A DNA stretch of 20,668 nucleotides, from IMG/VR virus record IMGVR_UViG_3300030099_004838, positions 1 to 20,668 of that record. One strand, 5' to 3'. Shown here piece by piece: positions 5,100-13,737 of this stretch. Below the pieces are notes generated by a model. It worked only from the letters and a program-made list of their open reading frames with translations. It was not told the DNA's origin and did no database searches. This DNA comes from a virus. The position numbers and the translations under genes were made by a program. Within the stretch, counting starts at the first letter, position 1. Every line of letters begins with the position of its first letter.

Positions 5100-5334
5100 C
5101 CAGGATATGACAGAAAGAACAGAAGAAAGAAAGAACAGATTCAACGGCGAATCTGTTATGCTAACACCAGAAGAGGCTATGAAGCACGATCAAATCTTTA
5201 TGGCAGAAGCAATAGCAACAATAGAGGACAAGACACTTGGAACAGGTGGCAGTAAGCATTGGGAAACAATGCGTAAATTATTAGATTGGTTTAGAAAAAA
5301 TAATGCCAAAGCATATATGGTCTTGTTAGATTAA
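5077..5334 (+). CDS. Small helical protein, unknown
   Basis: An 85-residue protein overlapping the preceding gene by 8 bases. In-frame ATGs at 5077, 5095 and 5107 are all possible; the first is taken because the overlap pattern matches the neighbours. The sequence is mostly helical and charged (MTERTEERKNRFNGE, LTPEEAMKHDQIFMAEAIATI) and ends KHWETMRKLLDWFRKNNAKAY. No motif is recognised. It is the last gene before the strong hairpin at 5342, so it probably ends the early transcription unit. Confidence 0.65.
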   Translation: MLDLSYMFQDMTERTEERKNRFNGESVMLTPEEAMKHDQIFMAEAIATIEDKTLGTGGSKHWETMRKLLDWFRKNNAKAYMVLLD

Positions 5335-5341
5335 CTCTCTT

Positions 5342-5365
5342 GCCCAGGCCCTAACGGGCCTGGGC
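5342..5365 (+). terminator. GC-rich hairpin after the early genes
   Basis: A perfect stem of ten pairs: GCCCAGGCCC (5342-5351), loop TAAC, GGGCCTGGGC (5356-5365), seven bases after the preceding stop codon. It is followed by TCCCCCTT rather than a T run. Position and stability suggest transcription termination or mRNA 3' protection, but it lacks the canonical T tract. Confidence 0.6.
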
Positions 5366-5422
5366 TCCCCCTTCATAGAGGTACCACCCCGAAACACAAA
5401 ATCCAAACTTCTTAAAAAGCGA

Positions 5423-5453
5423 TCCCCCATTTTGTAAAAAGGGGTCCCACTAC
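5423..5453 (+). repeat. AGGGGTCCCAC element with near copy in terL
   Basis: AGGGGTCCCAC at 5440-5450 recurs at 5700-5710 inside terL, with TTTGTA shortly before both copies and AC shortly after. The upstream copy sits in an imperfect hairpin (CCCCATTTT against AAAAAGGGG). It may be a packaging or binding site, or a fragment left by recombination at the terL start. Confidence 0.45.
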
Positions 5454-5521
5454 TCTAGGTTGTATTGCTTGATTTGCAGAGTTTTAGCTGGTAAAAACGT
5501 TTTGAAGAATTAAAGTGGTGC

Positions 5522-5545
5522 AAAAAATTTTTTAAAAAATTTTTT
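5522..5545 (+). other. A6T6A6T6 tract abutting the terL start
   Basis: Twenty-four bases consist of six A, six T, six A and six T, ending exactly at the ATG of terL. No Shine-Dalgarno site lies in the normal window; the nearest purine run is AAAGTGG about 28 bases upstream. A-tracts of this length bend DNA, and A/U-rich leaders can be bound by ribosomal protein S1; both are general knowledge applied here. Confidence 0.85.
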
Positions 5546-7027
5546 ATGAATGTAAATAAAGTAGACATAAACAAACTTCCATCAGACGTAAGAAAAACAT
5601 TTAAACAAATGCAAGTCCTGCTTGCAGAAAAAAAGGTACAGTCAAAAGCAAAAAGTGACTTTCTATCTTTTGTAAAATGTGTGTGGCCAGAATTTGTAGA
5701 GGGGTCCCACCACAGGCACATAGCAGAAAAATTTAATAAACTAGCATCAGGTGAAATAAATCGTTTGATAATAAATATGCCACCAAGGCATACTAAATCA
5801 GAGTTTGCGTCGTACCTTTTGCCAGCATGGATGGTGGGCCGTAATCCAAAGTTAAAAATTATACAAGCAACTCACACTGGTGAACTAGCCATTCGTTTTG
5901 GTCGTAAGGCTAAGAATTTAATTGACTCTGAAGATTATCACAAGATATTTCAAACAAGACTGCAAGAAGATAGTAAAGCCGCTGGTAGGTGGGAAACAGC
6001 ACAAGGTGGCGAATACTTCGCAGCAGGTGTCGGCGGTGCCATCACCGGACGGGGTGCTGACTTACTAATCATTGACGATCCACACAGTGAGCAAGACGCT
6101 ATGTCACCAAATGCTATGGAGTCTGCTTACGAGTGGTACACGTCAGGTCCACGTCAACGTTTACAACCAGGAGCAAAAATCGTTTTGGTTATGACACGTT
6201 GGTCTACAAAAGATTTGACAGGTATGCTTCTTGCAAATCAAAAAGAAGCAAAAGCTGATCAATGGCACGTGGTCGAGTTTCCAGCAATCATGGACCAAGG
6301 ATCAAAGCCCAAGCCTGTATGGCCTGAGTATTGGAAACTAGAAGAACTTGAGAAAGTAAAAGCAACATTACCAACTTCAAAATGGAATGCACAGTGGATG
6401 CAAGAACCAACAAGTGAAGAAGGTGCAATACTTAAACGAGAATGGTGGATGAAGTATGATTCAGATGATATACCACCGCTTTATCACGTCATACAAAGCT
6501 ACGACACAGCATTTTTAAAAAAGGAGACAGCCGATTACAGTGCAATAACGACATGGGGTTTGTGGTATCCAGAAGAAGATGGACCACCACAACTCCTGTT
6601 ATTGGACGCTATTAAAGGCAGATATGAGTTTCCAGAGTTAAGAAGAATGGCTTTAGAGCAATATTCTTATTGGAAACCGGAGACAGTTATAGTAGAATCA
6701 AAGGCATCAGGTTTACCTTTGACGTACGAGTTAAGGCAAATGGATATACCAGTTGTTAACTTTACACCGAGCAAAGGAAATGATAAACATGCAAGAGTGA
6801 ATGCATGCGCACCACTTTTTGAGTCTGGAATGATATGGGCGCCAGATCAAAAGTTTGCCGAGGAAGTAATCGAGGAGTGTGCTGCATTTCCATTTGGAGA
6901 TCATGACGACTATGTCGATTCAACGACACAAGCGATCATGCGATTTAGGCAGGGCGGGTTATTACAACACCCGGAAGATTACGTAACAGAAAACAAAGCA
7001 AACGCTCGTAAAAGGAATTATTATTAA
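5546..7027 (+). CDS. terL: Terminase large subunit
   Basis: A 493-residue packaging motor. The ATPase half has a variant Walker A (PPRHTKSE, 79-86), Walker B (LLIIDDP, 173-179) and the TRWS coupling motif (217-220). The C-terminal nuclease half is RNase H-like with acidic residues D320 (QSYDTAF), E384 (VESKASG) and D455 (HDDYVDS). It cuts concatemeric DNA and drives it through the portal into the prohead, guided by TerS. Length and motif order are normal for the family. The start is unusual: an A6T6A6T6 tract with no ribosome site lies immediately before the ATG. The stop overlaps the next start as TAATG. Confidence 0.97.
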   Translation: MNVNKVDINKLPSDVRKTFKQMQVLLAEKKVQSKAKSDFLSFVKCVWPEFVEGSHHRHIAEKFNKLASGEINRLIINMPPRHTKSEFASYLLPAWMVGRNPKLKIIQATHTGELAIRFGRKAKNLIDSEDYHKIFQTRLQEDSKAAGRWETAQGGEYFAAGVGGAITGRGADLLIIDDPHSEQDAMSPNAMESAYEWYTSGPRQRLQPGAKIVLVMTRWSTKDLTGMLLANQKEAKADQWHVVEFPAIMDQGSKPKPVWPEYWKLEELEKVKATLPTSKWNAQWMQEPTSEEGAILKREWWMKYDSDDIPPLYHVIQSYDTAFLKKETADYSAITTWGLWYPEEDGPPQLLLLDAIKGRYEFPELRRMALEQYSYWKPETVIVESKASGLPLTYELRQMDIPVVNFTPSKGNDKHARVNACAPLFESGMIWAPDQKFAEEVIEECAAFPFGDHDDYVDSTTQAIMRFRQGGLLQHPEDYVTENKANARKRNYY

Positions 7028-8235
7028 TGACACCGATCATTAGAAAATTTGTAATCAAACTCTTGTCCAAGGACCAAGGTTCAGGGATCACGAAACTACC
7101 AGGACAGATGCAAGCAGGCTTTCAAGAGTCTATGGTCATAGATAAATTAGTTCGTAGTGGTTACGATCCAAGAATTATAAAATCAGAATCAGAATTAAAA
7201 ATGATTCTAAATAGAATCGATGCTAGCAAAAAACAAACCAAAGAACAAAAAGATAAAGCTATGAAACAGCTAGCAACTATTATGGACATGAAGGGTAGAA
7301 AAATAAAACCGGGAGCAAAAATCATGGGTGGTGAGGAAGTGGTAGAAACAGAAGCAGAGATTTTAGAAAGATTAAAACGAGGCAACAAAGAAACGGTTGA
7401 AAGAATCAAAGAGAAAAAGCTTACAGAAAGTTTTGATCCCGATATGGACGATGCAATCGATAATGTATCACCTGGATTCTCTGGTGATATGAAAGTAGAC
7501 GCAGAACTTGTTGCAGAAGAGTTAGCTGGTAGAGCCGGTAAAGTTTATGATGACTTAGATATCAGAGAGCGAATGACGTTTTATGATAAAGCATACAAAG
7601 GATTATCTGAAAAGAGATTTGACAAACCAGATCCCGATGACTTTGCAGATGGTGGTCGTGCAGGTTTTATGGCTGGTGGTATGGGACGTAGAGCATTTTT
7701 AAAATTAATGGGTGGAGCTGGCGCAGGTATTGCAGCCCTTAAAACAGGATTGATCAATGTATTCAAACCAAGATCACAAACTGCTGAAGCAGTTGTAGAA
7801 ACAGTAACTAAAACAGATGCAATGGGAGTGCCAGAACACTTTGCACCATTAGTAAATAAAATTATGAAAGAAGGTAAGTTAACAAAAGAATCAGATAGAA
7901 TTCAAACATACAATCACCCAACAAGAAAAGATTTAGAATTAGATTATGAAATGGATACTGGTAGTGTGGGTGTAAGATTTGAAACAGACAAAGGTATGCC
8001 CGGAGATTATTATTTAAGAAAAAATCCACCAGATGAGGGAGCACCACGTGGTGGACCAGATGAATTTATTGAAGGTGAGATGGTATACAAAGCTTATCCT
8101 GATGGGTCTTATACAAAAGGTTTTGAAGAAGGTATTGAAACTGGCACATCAAACCTTGACGAATTTGTTGGCATTAAGAAAAATGTAAAACAAGATTTTG
8201 CTAGCGGTGGTATTGCTAGAATGTTAGGGGAATAA
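7027..8235 (+). CDS. Unknown protein with DGGRAGF, RRxFLK and GGIARMLGE motifs
   Basis: A 402-residue protein coupled to terL and to the next gene by TAATG overlaps. The N-terminal half is charged and helical. At 207-214 comes ADGGRAGF, then GRRAFLKLMGGAGAG (220-234) and a hydrophobic helix to about 243. That sequence is close to a twin-arginine (RRxFLK) signal but lies internally. The C-terminal half is probably globular (residues 265-385), and the last residues are ASGGIARMLGE. I have seen these motifs, from memory, in uncharacterised proteins of uncultured marine phages. Lying between terL and portal suggests a virion or head-interior role, but no function is established. Confidence 0.85.
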   Translation: MTPIIRKFVIKLLSKDQGSGITKLPGQMQAGFQESMVIDKLVRSGYDPRIIKSESELKMILNRIDASKKQTKEQKDKAMKQLATIMDMKGRKIKPGAKIMGGEEVVETEAEILERLKRGNKETVERIKEKKLTESFDPDMDDAIDNVSPGFSGDMKVDAELVAEELAGRAGKVYDDLDIRERMTFYDKAYKGLSEKRFDKPDPDDFADGGRAGFMAGGMGRRAFLKLMGGAGAGIAALKTGLINVFKPRSQTAEAVVETVTKTDAMGVPEHFAPLVNKIMKEGKLTKESDRIQTYNHPTRKDLELDYEMDTGSVGVRFETDKGMPGDYYLRKNPPDEGAPRGGPDEFIEGEMVYKAYPDGSYTKGFEEGIETGTSNLDEFVGIKKNVKQDFASGGIARMLGE

Positions 8236-10634
8236 TGGACAGAATAGATGAAATATTATTTCTCTACGAAGATGATGTAGTAGAGATGGCAGATGGTGGA
8301 CGAATACTATTAGGTGATGGTGGCTTTGTACAAAAACAAATTGATGAAATTAACAGATTAATTAGAGACACAGATTTAAATCAATCTGACATTGCTGAAG
8401 CTGTTAACAAAAAATTTCCTAAAGAAAAACCTTTAAAGAATTATAACGTCACTCATTACGCAAAAAAATATTTTGGCGTTAAAACACCAAAATATAAACC
8501 TGGTGTTAGTGTAGCTGGTGTTTTGACACCCGCTTATAAAAAAAGATTTACGTTTAAAGAAAGAAAAGGAAAACTTTTAACAGACATTTTAGAAAAAGAA
8601 GATTTAGTAGAATCAATTAAAACAGACGTCGCAAATAAATTAACAAAAGAACAGATAGTAGATAAATATAGAATTGGTGGAAAAGGAGAAAAACTTTTAC
8701 CATCTGGTGTAAAACAAATTGGAAAAGGCACACTAGAAGAAATTTATGAGAAACTAGACATAGTTAGAGGTAGAGCAGATTTAAGAAAAGTAGATATCAA
8801 CACACCAGAAAATAAAAAAAATTTAAAAAATATAAAAAAATTTTTTAGCGATGCCAAACTTTCAAGAGCTGAAGCTTATGATAAAACTGGTTTATCTCGA
8901 GGTCAGGTAGATAAATTACTTGCAAGATATAAACAACAAAAAGGAGAACCTTTAATTGTAAATAGAAAAACACTAGGAGTGCAGTTTGAAGGTGCTGGAC
9001 AAGAAAGAAATGTTTTTAAACAAAAGACAAAAGAACTACAAAGATTTCAAACGTTTTTAAAAAAATATAAAAACAAACCACTACGAAGTGGAACTGTTGA
9101 ATTAGCAAAAGCAATTAAAAAATTTGGTACAAACCCCGTTGGTTTTCAACAAAACCTCTCAATGTTGAGAAGAATATACAAAGGTCAAGAACGTCCTGGT
9201 TTTAAAATTGATAATGAGTTAAAATCAATAATAGGTAAGTTTCCAATCTCAACAGCATTAACTGGAGATGTGTTAATAGAAGCAGGATACACTCCAAAAC
9301 AAATCGATAAATTAAATAAAGCTCAAGCGATAATTAGAAAACTAGATGCAAATCAAGGTTCTTTTTTAAATCAACTAGAACACAAAGTTCCAAAAGCTGT
9401 TGCTTCTGAATTATTAAACAAAGGTCAAATTAGTAAATCACAGTACAGAGATATTATAGGAAAAATAACTCCAGTGACTACTGATCTTAATCAATGGAAA
9501 AAACAATACGACCTACAAAGATTAATGAATGTAAAAAATTATTTAGCCTCAAATATGGAAGCAGATGATTTAAAAAAATTTAATAAAATAGAAAACGATA
9601 TAATTAAAACAGCTAAAAAAATTTCTGGAGGATATGATATTGGAAAAATAAATATTGATGCTAACAACAAAATAACTTTACAATCCCCCGATGAAGTGTT
9701 TACCGCAAAGAGTAAAGGTATAGGAACAGGATCACGTTCGTTAATAGATTACTATAAAAATATAAAATACCACAACATACTTGCTAAAAAATATAACGCA
9801 AATAAAGGTGACGCTGCGTTTGGAACTTTGAGATCATATAGAGCTGGAGCCGACGTACCTATTTTTGATGAAAAAATTACTAATGAAATTTCTAAATTAT
9901 CTTCGTCCGAAGATTTTACAAAATACTTAACTAAAAATACTGATGGTCCTTTGTTCAAAGGACTTACAAAATTAGTTAGTCCTCAAATGAGACGTAAACT
10001 TTTAAGCGCAGGAAAAATTGGAGGAGCAGCAACTTTAGCAACTTTGATTCCTAGCATGTTGTTAGCAAGAACACCGGACGGCACAGAGGCTAGAAGTATT
10101 TTACCTGAAGTGGCAGGAGGAGCTGCAGCAGGATCACTTGCATTTAAACCTGTACGACAAGCTGTAGGTAAAGGATTAAAAGCTACAGGAAGATTATTAA
10201 GTAAATTTGCAGTTCCAATTGGTATTGGTGCTGAAGCATACTTTGCAAAACAAGCATACGATGAAGGTAAATCAATTCCTGAAATTATGGCTGCACCATT
10301 TTTATTAGAAGGTAAAGTTAGAAAAGCACAAGATCTATTGTCTATGAGCCCTGAAGAAAGACAAGCGGTCAACAGAGCTTCAAGAGAAGATGACATATCA
10401 GGATTAAGTTCTGACTTTGATACACCAAGATTAGAAGGTGTTGATGAAGTTGACATAGAAGAAGTTTTAAAAAGAGTTCAAAAAAAAAGAATGGCTGATG
10501 AGGCTAGACGAAGAGAAGAGCGAAAAGCAGGTGGTGGTATAGCTGGAATACGTAAGCCAGATGCAATTCCACCAGAATCAGGACCTAACCCACAAGGGTT
10601 GGAAAACTTGAAATATTATGTTACAAATACATAG
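8235..10634 (+). CDS. Large Lys-rich protein, possible internal virion protein
   Basis: A 799-residue protein, strongly Lys/Asn-rich and AT-rich. ADGGRILLGDGG lies at 19-30. The first half has several helix-turn-helix-like segments (LNQSDIAEAVNKKF about 48-61; LTKEQIVDKYRIG about 136-148; LSRAEAYDKTGLSRGQVDKLL about 209-229; AGYTPKQIDKLN about 350-361) and LEHKVPK at 381-387, which recalls HNH-type nucleases but is not enough to call one. Hydrophobic glycine-rich segments follow (IGGAATLATLIPSMLLA, then FAVPIGIGAEAYFA). The end carries AGGGIAGIRKPDAIPPESGP. Domains of this kind could suit an ejected DNA- and membrane-contacting protein; this is inference. The start is coupled to the previous gene, with AGGGG upstream. 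Confidence 0.85.
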   Translation: MDRIDEILFLYEDDVVEMADGGRILLGDGGFVQKQIDEINRLIRDTDLNQSDIAEAVNKKFPKEKPLKNYNVTHYAKKYFGVKTPKYKPGVSVAGVLTPAYKKRFTFKERKGKLLTDILEKEDLVESIKTDVANKLTKEQIVDKYRIGGKGEKLLPSGVKQIGKGTLEEIYEKLDIVRGRADLRKVDINTPENKKNLKNIKKFFSDAKLSRAEAYDKTGLSRGQVDKLLARYKQQKGEPLIVNRKTLGVQFEGAGQERNVFKQKTKELQRFQTFLKKYKNKPLRSGTVELAKAIKKFGTNPVGFQQNLSMLRRIYKGQERPGFKIDNELKSIIGKFPISTALTGDVLIEAGYTPKQIDKLNKAQAIIRKLDANQGSFLNQLEHKVPKAVASELLNKGQISKSQYRDIIGKITPVTTDLNQWKKQYDLQRLMNVKNYLASNMEADDLKKFNKIENDIIKTAKKISGGYDIGKINIDANNKITLQSPDEVFTAKSKGIGTGSRSLIDYYKNIKYHNILAKKYNANKGDAAFGTLRSYRAGADVPIFDEKITNEISKLSSSEDFTKYLTKNTDGPLFKGLTKLVSPQMRRKLLSAGKIGGAATLATLIPSMLLARTPDGTEARSILPEVAGGAAAGSLAFKPVRQAVGKGLKATGRLLSKFAVPIGIGAEAYFAKQAYDEGKSIPEIMAAPFLLEGKVRKAQDLLSMSPEERQAVNRASREDDISGLSSDFDTPRLEGVDEVDIEEVLKRVQKKRMADEARRREERKAGGGIAGIRKPDAIPPESGPNPQGLENLKYYVTNT

Positions 10635-10642
10635 GAGTATAA

Positions 10643-13141
10643 ATGGCAGATATAGATAAAGGACTCCCTAGTAACACAAGAACAAAACTCGATATTCCAA
10701 CAGATGAGGAGATCGAAGAAGTTAGTGTTAAAGAGGAGGAAGTAGAAAAAGGACCTGTAGAGGTCACAGCAGAAGAAGACGGCGGCGCAACGATTGACTT
10801 TGAACCGGGAGCTATAAATATACCTGGAACAGAAAACCATTTTGATAACCTAGCAGATATTTTACCTGATGATATTTTACAACCTATCGGTAATGACATG
10901 GTTGGTGATTACAATGATTACAAAGCATCTAGAAAAGAATGGGAGCAAAGTTATCGTGATGGTTTAGATCTATTAGGATTTAAATATCAAGATAGATCAG
11001 AACCCTTTCAAGGTGCATCTGGTGCAACACACCCCGTACTAGCAGAAGCTGTTACACAATTTCAAGCGCAAGCTTACAAAGAATTACTACCAGGTGATGG
11101 TCCTGTAAGAACACAAGTTGTTGGAGTGCAAACACCAGCACATGATTTACAGGCACAAAGAGTAAAAGATTATATGAACTATCTTGTCATGGACGAGATG
11201 GAAGAATACGAACCAGAGTTCGATTCTATGTTATTTCATTTACCATTAGCTGGATCAACATTTAAAAAAATTTATTATGACCAAACAATGGGACGAGCTG
11301 TATCTAAGTTTGTTCCAGCAGATGAATTAGTTGTACCGTACACAGCTACCTCATTAGATGATGCACAGTCAATAATTCATGTCATAAAAATGCCAGAGAA
11401 CGAATTGCGTAAACAACAAGTTTCTGGCTTTTACCGTGATGTAGATTTAGGACCTCCGGGCCGGGTTGAAACAAACCCCGTTGTTAAAAAAGAACGTGAG
11501 CTGGAAGGGACTAAAGCTACAGGTAAACCACAAGCGATTTATACTTTACTTGAATGTCATGTTAATCTTGACCTTGAAGGTTTTGAGGAAGTAGGAGCAG
11601 ACGGTCAACCGACTGGTATTAAACTTCCCTACATCGTAACTATCGATGAAAGTACCCGAACAGTTCTTTCTATCAGAAGGAACTATGCGCCCGATGATCC
11701 GAAGAAAGATAAAATCCAATACTTTGTCCACTTCAAATTTCTGCCAGGACTAGGATTTTATGGTTTCGGACTCATTCACATGATTGGCGGATTGAGCAGA
11801 ACGGCAACGTCTGCTCTCCGTCAATTATTAGATGCAGGAACATTATCAAACTTGCCAGCAGGTTTTAAACAGAGAGGTGTTAGAGTACAAGACGAAGCAG
11901 CTCCAATACAACCAGGTGAGTTTAAAGATGTTGATGCACCGGGTGGATCATTGCGAGATGCATTCTTTCCATTACCATACAAAGAACCATCTCCAACATT
12001 ATTACAATTATTAGGTATTGTTGTACAAGCTGGTCAAAGATTCGCGAGCATTGCAGAAATGCAAGTTGGTGATGGTAATCAAAGTGCAGCAGTTGGAACT
12101 ACGATTGCATTATTAGAACGTGGTTCACGTGTAATGTCAGCGATACATAAAAGATTGTACGCTGCAATGAAAAAAGAATTTAGATTACTTGCAAATATTG
12201 TATCAAAATATCTACCACCAGAATATCCATACGACGTTGTTGGTGGTGCAAGAACAATCAAACAATTAGATTTTGATGACAGAGTAGATATTATTCCTGT
12301 TGCAGATCCAAATATATTTTCTATGTCGCAAAGAATCACTCTTGCGCAAACAGAATTACAACTTGCAACAGCAAATCCTGGAATGCACAACATGTATAAT
12401 ATTTATAGAAACATGTATGAAGCAATTGGTGTAAAAAATATTGATTCAATATTACCACCACCTGCTCCTAACGCACCAAAAGACCCTGCGTTAGAAAATA
12501 TTGATGCATTAGGTGGTAAACCTTTTCAAGCTTTCCCTGGTCAAGACCACAGAGCACACATAACTTCTCATCTAAACTTTATGGCAACGAACATGGTTAG
12601 AAATAATCCACCAGTTATGGCTGCGTTACAAAAAAATATACTAGAACACATTAGTTTGATGGCTCAAGAACAGATTCAACTAGAATTTAGAGAGCAATTA
12701 CAAACAATGCAGATGCTACAACAGCAAGCACCAATGAATCCACAAGCTGCAAACGAGTTACAAGTCATGTCACAAGCAGTTGAAGCACGAAAAGCTGTGT
12801 TGATTGCTGAAATGACAGAAGATTTTATGAAAGAAGAGAAGAAAATTACCTCTACTTTTGACAATGACCCGTTATTAAAACTAAAATCACGTGAAGTTGA
12901 CCTAAGAGCGATGGAAAATGAGCGTAAAAAACAATATGATGACGAAAGAATCAATATTGATAAAGCAAAACTGGTTCAAGATAGAGATTTAACAGAAGAT
13001 AAGCTAGAACAGAACGAAGAATTAGCAGAATTAAGAGCAAATACTTCGTTAACAAAGCAAGCTATGTCTCAAGCCGGCAAAATGGAGAACGATTTGATGA
13101 AAATGGCTGATGTTAAGATCTTGAAAGGACCAAAAAGATAA
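10643..13141 (+). CDS. Portal protein, P22-like
   Basis: An 832-residue portal-type protein. After an acidic N-terminal region (about 1-55) comes the segment RSEPFQGASGATHPVLAEAV (119-138), typical of large portals of P22-like podoviruses and related marine phages. The GSTFKKIYYD region and a helical middle follow, and the C-terminal 150 residues are Gln-rich and coiled-coil-like (FREQLQTMQMLQQQAPM). The portal forms the ring through which TerL packs DNA and nucleates head assembly. AGGAG lies 7 bases before the ATG. Its place after terL and before the head genes fits. The size suggests a podovirus-like virion, but tail genes lie outside the window. Confidence 0.9.
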   Translation: MADIDKGLPSNTRTKLDIPTDEEIEEVSVKEEEVEKGPVEVTAEEDGGATIDFEPGAINIPGTENHFDNLADILPDDILQPIGNDMVGDYNDYKASRKEWEQSYRDGLDLLGFKYQDRSEPFQGASGATHPVLAEAVTQFQAQAYKELLPGDGPVRTQVVGVQTPAHDLQAQRVKDYMNYLVMDEMEEYEPEFDSMLFHLPLAGSTFKKIYYDQTMGRAVSKFVPADELVVPYTATSLDDAQSIIHVIKMPENELRKQQVSGFYRDVDLGPPGRVETNPVVKKERELEGTKATGKPQAIYTLLECHVNLDLEGFEEVGADGQPTGIKLPYIVTIDESTRTVLSIRRNYAPDDPKKDKIQYFVHFKFLPGLGFYGFGLIHMIGGLSRTATSALRQLLDAGTLSNLPAGFKQRGVRVQDEAAPIQPGEFKDVDAPGGSLRDAFFPLPYKEPSPTLLQLLGIVVQAGQRFASIAEMQVGDGNQSAAVGTTIALLERGSRVMSAIHKRLYAAMKKEFRLLANIVSKYLPPEYPYDVVGGARTIKQLDFDDRVDIIPVADPNIFSMSQRITLAQTELQLATANPGMHNMYNIYRNMYEAIGVKNIDSILPPPAPNAPKDPALENIDALGGKPFQAFPGQDHRAHITSHLNFMATNMVRNNPPVMAALQKNILEHISLMAQEQIQLEFREQLQTMQMLQQQAPMNPQAANELQVMSQAVEARKAVLIAEMTEDFMKEEKKITSTFDNDPLLKLKSREVDLRAMENERKKQYDDERINIDKAKLVQDRDLTEDKLEQNEELAELRANTSLTKQAMSQAGKMENDLMKMADVKILKGPKR

Positions 13142-13158
13142 TATAAGGTAAAAACATT

Positions 13159-13338
13159 ATGATGAACTATAAAAAAGCTAAGCAAATGTCTATTCCTAGC
13201 CAAAATCTTGAGTATGATCCAAGAAGTAAGGCTGACGTTAAGAGAGCAAGAAACGTTATCCCTACAGGAGACAAAGAAAAGGTTAGAGGTACGAAAAGAA
13301 TGCTAGCTAACAAAGATAAAACAGCAACTTGGTACTAA
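13159..13338 (+). CDS. 59-residue basic protein
   Basis: A short frame with AAGG before the ATG (a second ATG follows immediately). It begins MMNYKKAKQMSIPSQNLEYD and ends with NKDKTATWY. Lys and Arg dominate, and it probably lacks a stable fold by itself. It fills the gap between portal and the holin-like gene with only a few bases to either side. The layout and the regular codon texture support it. I recall similar short proteins after portals in marine phages, with no known function. Confidence 0.65.
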   Translation: MMNYKKAKQMSIPSQNLEYDPRSKADVKRARNVIPTGDKEKVRGTKRMLANKDKTATWY

Positions 13339-13341
13339 ATC

Positions 13342-13737
13342 ATGTGGTTATCGGCAATTAAACTAGCCGTTTCTGCAGGAAGTAAGATTTATGCCAACAA
13401 GCAGAGAACGAAAATGGCAATGTCTGATGCACAATTAATGCATGCAGAACGTATGGCCAAAGGTGAGGAACAATACCAGGGCAAATTGTTAGAGGCCCGT
13501 CAATCAGACTGGAAAGACGAAGCCGTCCTCATAATACTAAGTTTGCCCGTGGTGGTGCTCGCTTGGGCAGTCATATCGGATGACCCATCTGCGATGGACA
13601 AAGTAAAATTGTTCTTCGAGATGTTCTCCCAGCTCCCGTCATGGTTCACAAACTTGTGGATCCTTGTAGTTGCGAGTATTTATGGTATAAAGGGAACGCA
13701 AATTTTTAGAAACGGAGGAAATAAAAATGGCAAATAG
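13342..13737 (+). CDS. Holin-like membrane protein
   Basis: A 131-residue protein with an amphipathic N-terminal segment, a charged middle (ARQSDWKDE) and two strong membrane helices, about 61-79 (LIILSLPVVVLAWAVI) and 102-118 (FTNLWILVVASIYGIKG), with a short acidic loop between. The arrangement resembles the small holin family found in gene transfer agents and marine phages. A holin would permeabilise the inner membrane at lysis, but no endolysin lies nearby, so a structural membrane role remains possible. The ATG follows the previous stop by three bases. Its end overlaps the next gene by 11 bases. Confidence 0.65.
   Translation: MWLSAIKLAVSAGSKIYANKQRTKMAMSDAQLMHAERMAKGEEQYQGKLLEARQSDWKDEAVLIILSLPVVVLAWAVISDDPSAMDKVKLFFEMFSQLPSWFTNLWILVVASIYGIKGTQIFRNGGNKNGK

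Noticed and set aside
5469-5497. Promoter TTGATT-N17-TAAAAA before terL
   Set aside because: Both boxes are weak in very AT-rich DNA, where such pairs occur by chance.
8605-9390. LEHKVPK as proof of an HNH nuclease
   Set aside because: Only a Leu-Glu-His-x-Val-Pro match; the further His and Asn residues of the fold could not be identified.
9983-10456. 157-residue - strand frame
   Set aside because: A shadow of the 799-residue gene; composition follows the antisense of its Ala/Gly-rich region.
12079-12393. 104-residue - strand frame in the portal gene
   Set aside because: The portal frame is recognised and continuous; the antisense frame has no start signal or neighbours.
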